DNA from: Clostridia bacterium
Lineage (GTDB): Bacteria; Bacillota; Clostridia; Oscillospirales; CAG-272
DNA length: 5,670 bases
Direction of reading: 5' to 3'
Assembly: GCA_900767415.1 (NCBI GenBank)
Contig: CAAFYZ010000006.1
Span: 1 to 5,670 of the forward strand
The notes beneath the pieces were generated by a model. It had not been told where the DNA came from, did not search any database, and worked only from the letters and a program-made list of their open reading frames with translations. Shown here piece after piece: positions 5,031 through 5,670 of the stretch (position 1 is its first letter; each line of letters starts with the position of its first letter). Position numbers and translations under genes: made by a program.

Positions 5031-5069
5031 TCCTTGTAAAACCGTACCAAATATGGTTTTGAACAAGGA
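5031..5069 (+). promoter_or_regulatory. Long hairpin that covers the spoVT ribosome binding site
   Basis: Outer stem TCCTTGT (5031-5037) with ACAAGGA (5063-5069), seven pairs. Directly inside it, AAAACCGTA (5038-5046) pairs with TATGGTTTT (5052-5060), nine pairs with one G-U, around the loop CCAAA. Only a 2-nt bulge (GA, 5061-5062) breaks the helix. The strand 5063-5069 holds five of the six bases of the AAGGAG (5065-5070) used by the ATG at 5079, so the folded mRNA would hide its own ribosome site. This suggests translational control, or alternatively a DNA operator for a dimeric regulator. Its effect is inferred. Confidence 0.55.
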
Positions 5070-5078
5070 GTTATAACA

Positions 5079-5633
5079 ATGAAAGCCACAGGTATTGTAA
5101 GAAGAATCGATGATCTCGGCAGAGTCGTGATCCCGAAGGAGATCCGCCGCACCATGCGGATCCGCGAGGGCGATCCTCTGGAAATATATACGGACAGAGA
5201 AGGCGAGGTCATTTTCAAAAAATATTCTCCGATCGGAGAACTTCAGAATTTTGCGGCAGAATATGCAGAGACCCTTCAGAAGACGGCGGGCGTCCCCGTT
5301 TTCGTATGCGACAGAGATGCCGTGATTACGGTTGCGGGAGCTTCCAAGCGCGAGTATCAGGAGCGTCGGATTTCCGCGGCGCTGGAATCCCTGATCGAGT
5401 CGCGGGGACTGTATCAGCACGCCGAGGGGCGGGAAGAGATCACCATTACCGAAGAGGGCGGGACGCACTATGTCAGTTGCGCCATGCCGATCCTCGCGGG
5501 CGGAGATATTATCGGGTGTGTCCTTTCCGGAAGACAGCCGGGGATCGACGAGAGCGGACGGATTCCGCAGGAGGTCGAGAGCAAGCTGATTCAGACGGCG
5601 GGCGTGTTCCTCGGAAAGCAAATGGAGACCTGA
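5079..5633 (+). CDS. spoVT: SpoVT-type transcriptional regulator (AbrB domain plus GAF-like domain)
   Basis: A 184-residue regulator matching stage V sporulation protein T, which in Bacillus tunes forespore sigma-G genes. Seen: an N-terminal AbrB-type swapped-hairpin DNA-binding domain (about 1-50) with 'MKATGIVRRIDDLGRVVIPK' (1-20), EIRRTMRIREGDPLEIY (21-37) and an acidic/basic turn 'DREGEVIFKKY' (39-49). A GAF-like sensor domain (about 53-182) follows, including 'PVFVCDRD' (73-80) and 'PILAGGDIIGCVL' (137-149). Length and domain order fit SpoVT and are too long for plain AbrB. AAGGAG (5065-5070) lies 8 nt before the ATG but is inside a hairpin. I saw no clear sigma-A promoter in the 106-base gap before it; a forespore-type promoter is possible but not recognisable by eye. 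It points to an endospore former, although SpoVT-like proteins also occur in some lineages that have lost sporulation. Confidence 0.93.
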   Translation: MKATGIVRRIDDLGRVVIPKEIRRTMRIREGDPLEIYTDREGEVIFKKYSPIGELQNFAAEYAETLQKTAGVPVFVCDRDAVITVAGASKREYQERRISAALESLIESRGLYQHAEGREEITITEEGGTHYVSCAMPILAGGDIIGCVLSGRQPGIDESGRIPQEVESKLIQTAGVFLGKQMET

Positions 5634-5651
5634 AGAAAAACTCCCCGGGTT

Positions 5652-5670
5652 TTCGGCGTGCAATGCCGAA
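5652..5670 (+). terminator. Start of a probable terminator after spoVT, cut by the window edge
   Basis: TTCGGCG (5652-5658) pairs with TGCCGAA (5664-5670) around the loop TGCAA, seven pairs with one G-U. It is preceded by AAAAACTCCCCGGGTTT (5635-5651). If the bases beyond the window continue the complement (AAACCCGGGG and then a T tract), this is a long A-footed intrinsic terminator. Only the inner part of the stem is visible. Confidence 0.5.

Noticed and set aside
4962..5663. Open frame on the - strand (233 codons) opposite spoVT
   Set aside because: It runs through the spoVT gene and its upstream hairpins, and its translation looks like no known family.
1..5670. CRISPR array, tRNA, rRNA or insertion sequence
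   Set aside because: No regularly spaced direct repeats, no tRNA-like cloverleaf or rRNA segments, no transposase and no terminal inverted repeats with target duplications were seen.

Overview
The window looks like a chromosomal piece of a moderately GC-rich Firmicute, most likely an endospore-forming Clostridia relative. The reasons are a SpoVT-type AbrB regulator, a Gram-positive style split polysaccharide co-polymerase plus BY-kinase pair (two proteins, unlike the fused Wzc of Gram-negatives), strong AAGGAG-type ribosome binding sites, U-tailed intrinsic terminators and sigma-A type promoters. All genes lie on the + strand.

Layout. Positions 2-175 hold the last 57 codons of an unrecognised protein, closed by a strong intrinsic terminator (196-234). 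A regulatory stretch of about 300 bases follows: a large imperfect inverted repeat (262-301), a perfect-consensus promoter (TTGACA-17-TATAAT, 317-345), an AT-only palindrome at the predicted start of transcription (356-373), and a 5' leader of about 180 nt with two long helices that together form a potential pseudoknot or switch. This drives a compact module: a CpsC/CapA/Wzz-like co-polymerase (534-1268), a CpsD/CapB-like tyrosine autokinase (1265-2047, ATGA overlap) and a CpsB/CapC-like PHP-domain phosphatase (2061-2768). An aminoglycoside-phosphotransferase-fold sugar kinase of the NahK-like family (2852-3958) follows without a visible terminator between, and a very strong terminator (3971-4007) ends the unit.

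A LysR-type regulator (4049-4972) then has its own apparent extended -10 promoter embedded in that terminator. Last is a SpoVT/AbrB-type regulator (5079-5633), whose Shine-Dalgarno sequence lies inside a long predicted hairpin. The window ends inside what looks like the next terminator.

How the genes work together (inference from families). The co-polymerase and kinase form a membrane-bound phosphoregulated complex that controls polysaccharide chain length or export, the PHP phosphatase resets the kinase's C-terminal tyrosines, and the sugar kinase may supply hexosamine-1-phosphate for nucleotide-sugar synthesis. No glycosyltransferase, flippase or polymerase is visible in the window. No CRISPR array, tRNA, rRNA, insertion sequence or clear foreign island was seen. 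The most interesting parts are the RNA and DNA structures between genes and some altered key residues in the phosphatase and kinase, rather than a wholly new protein system.
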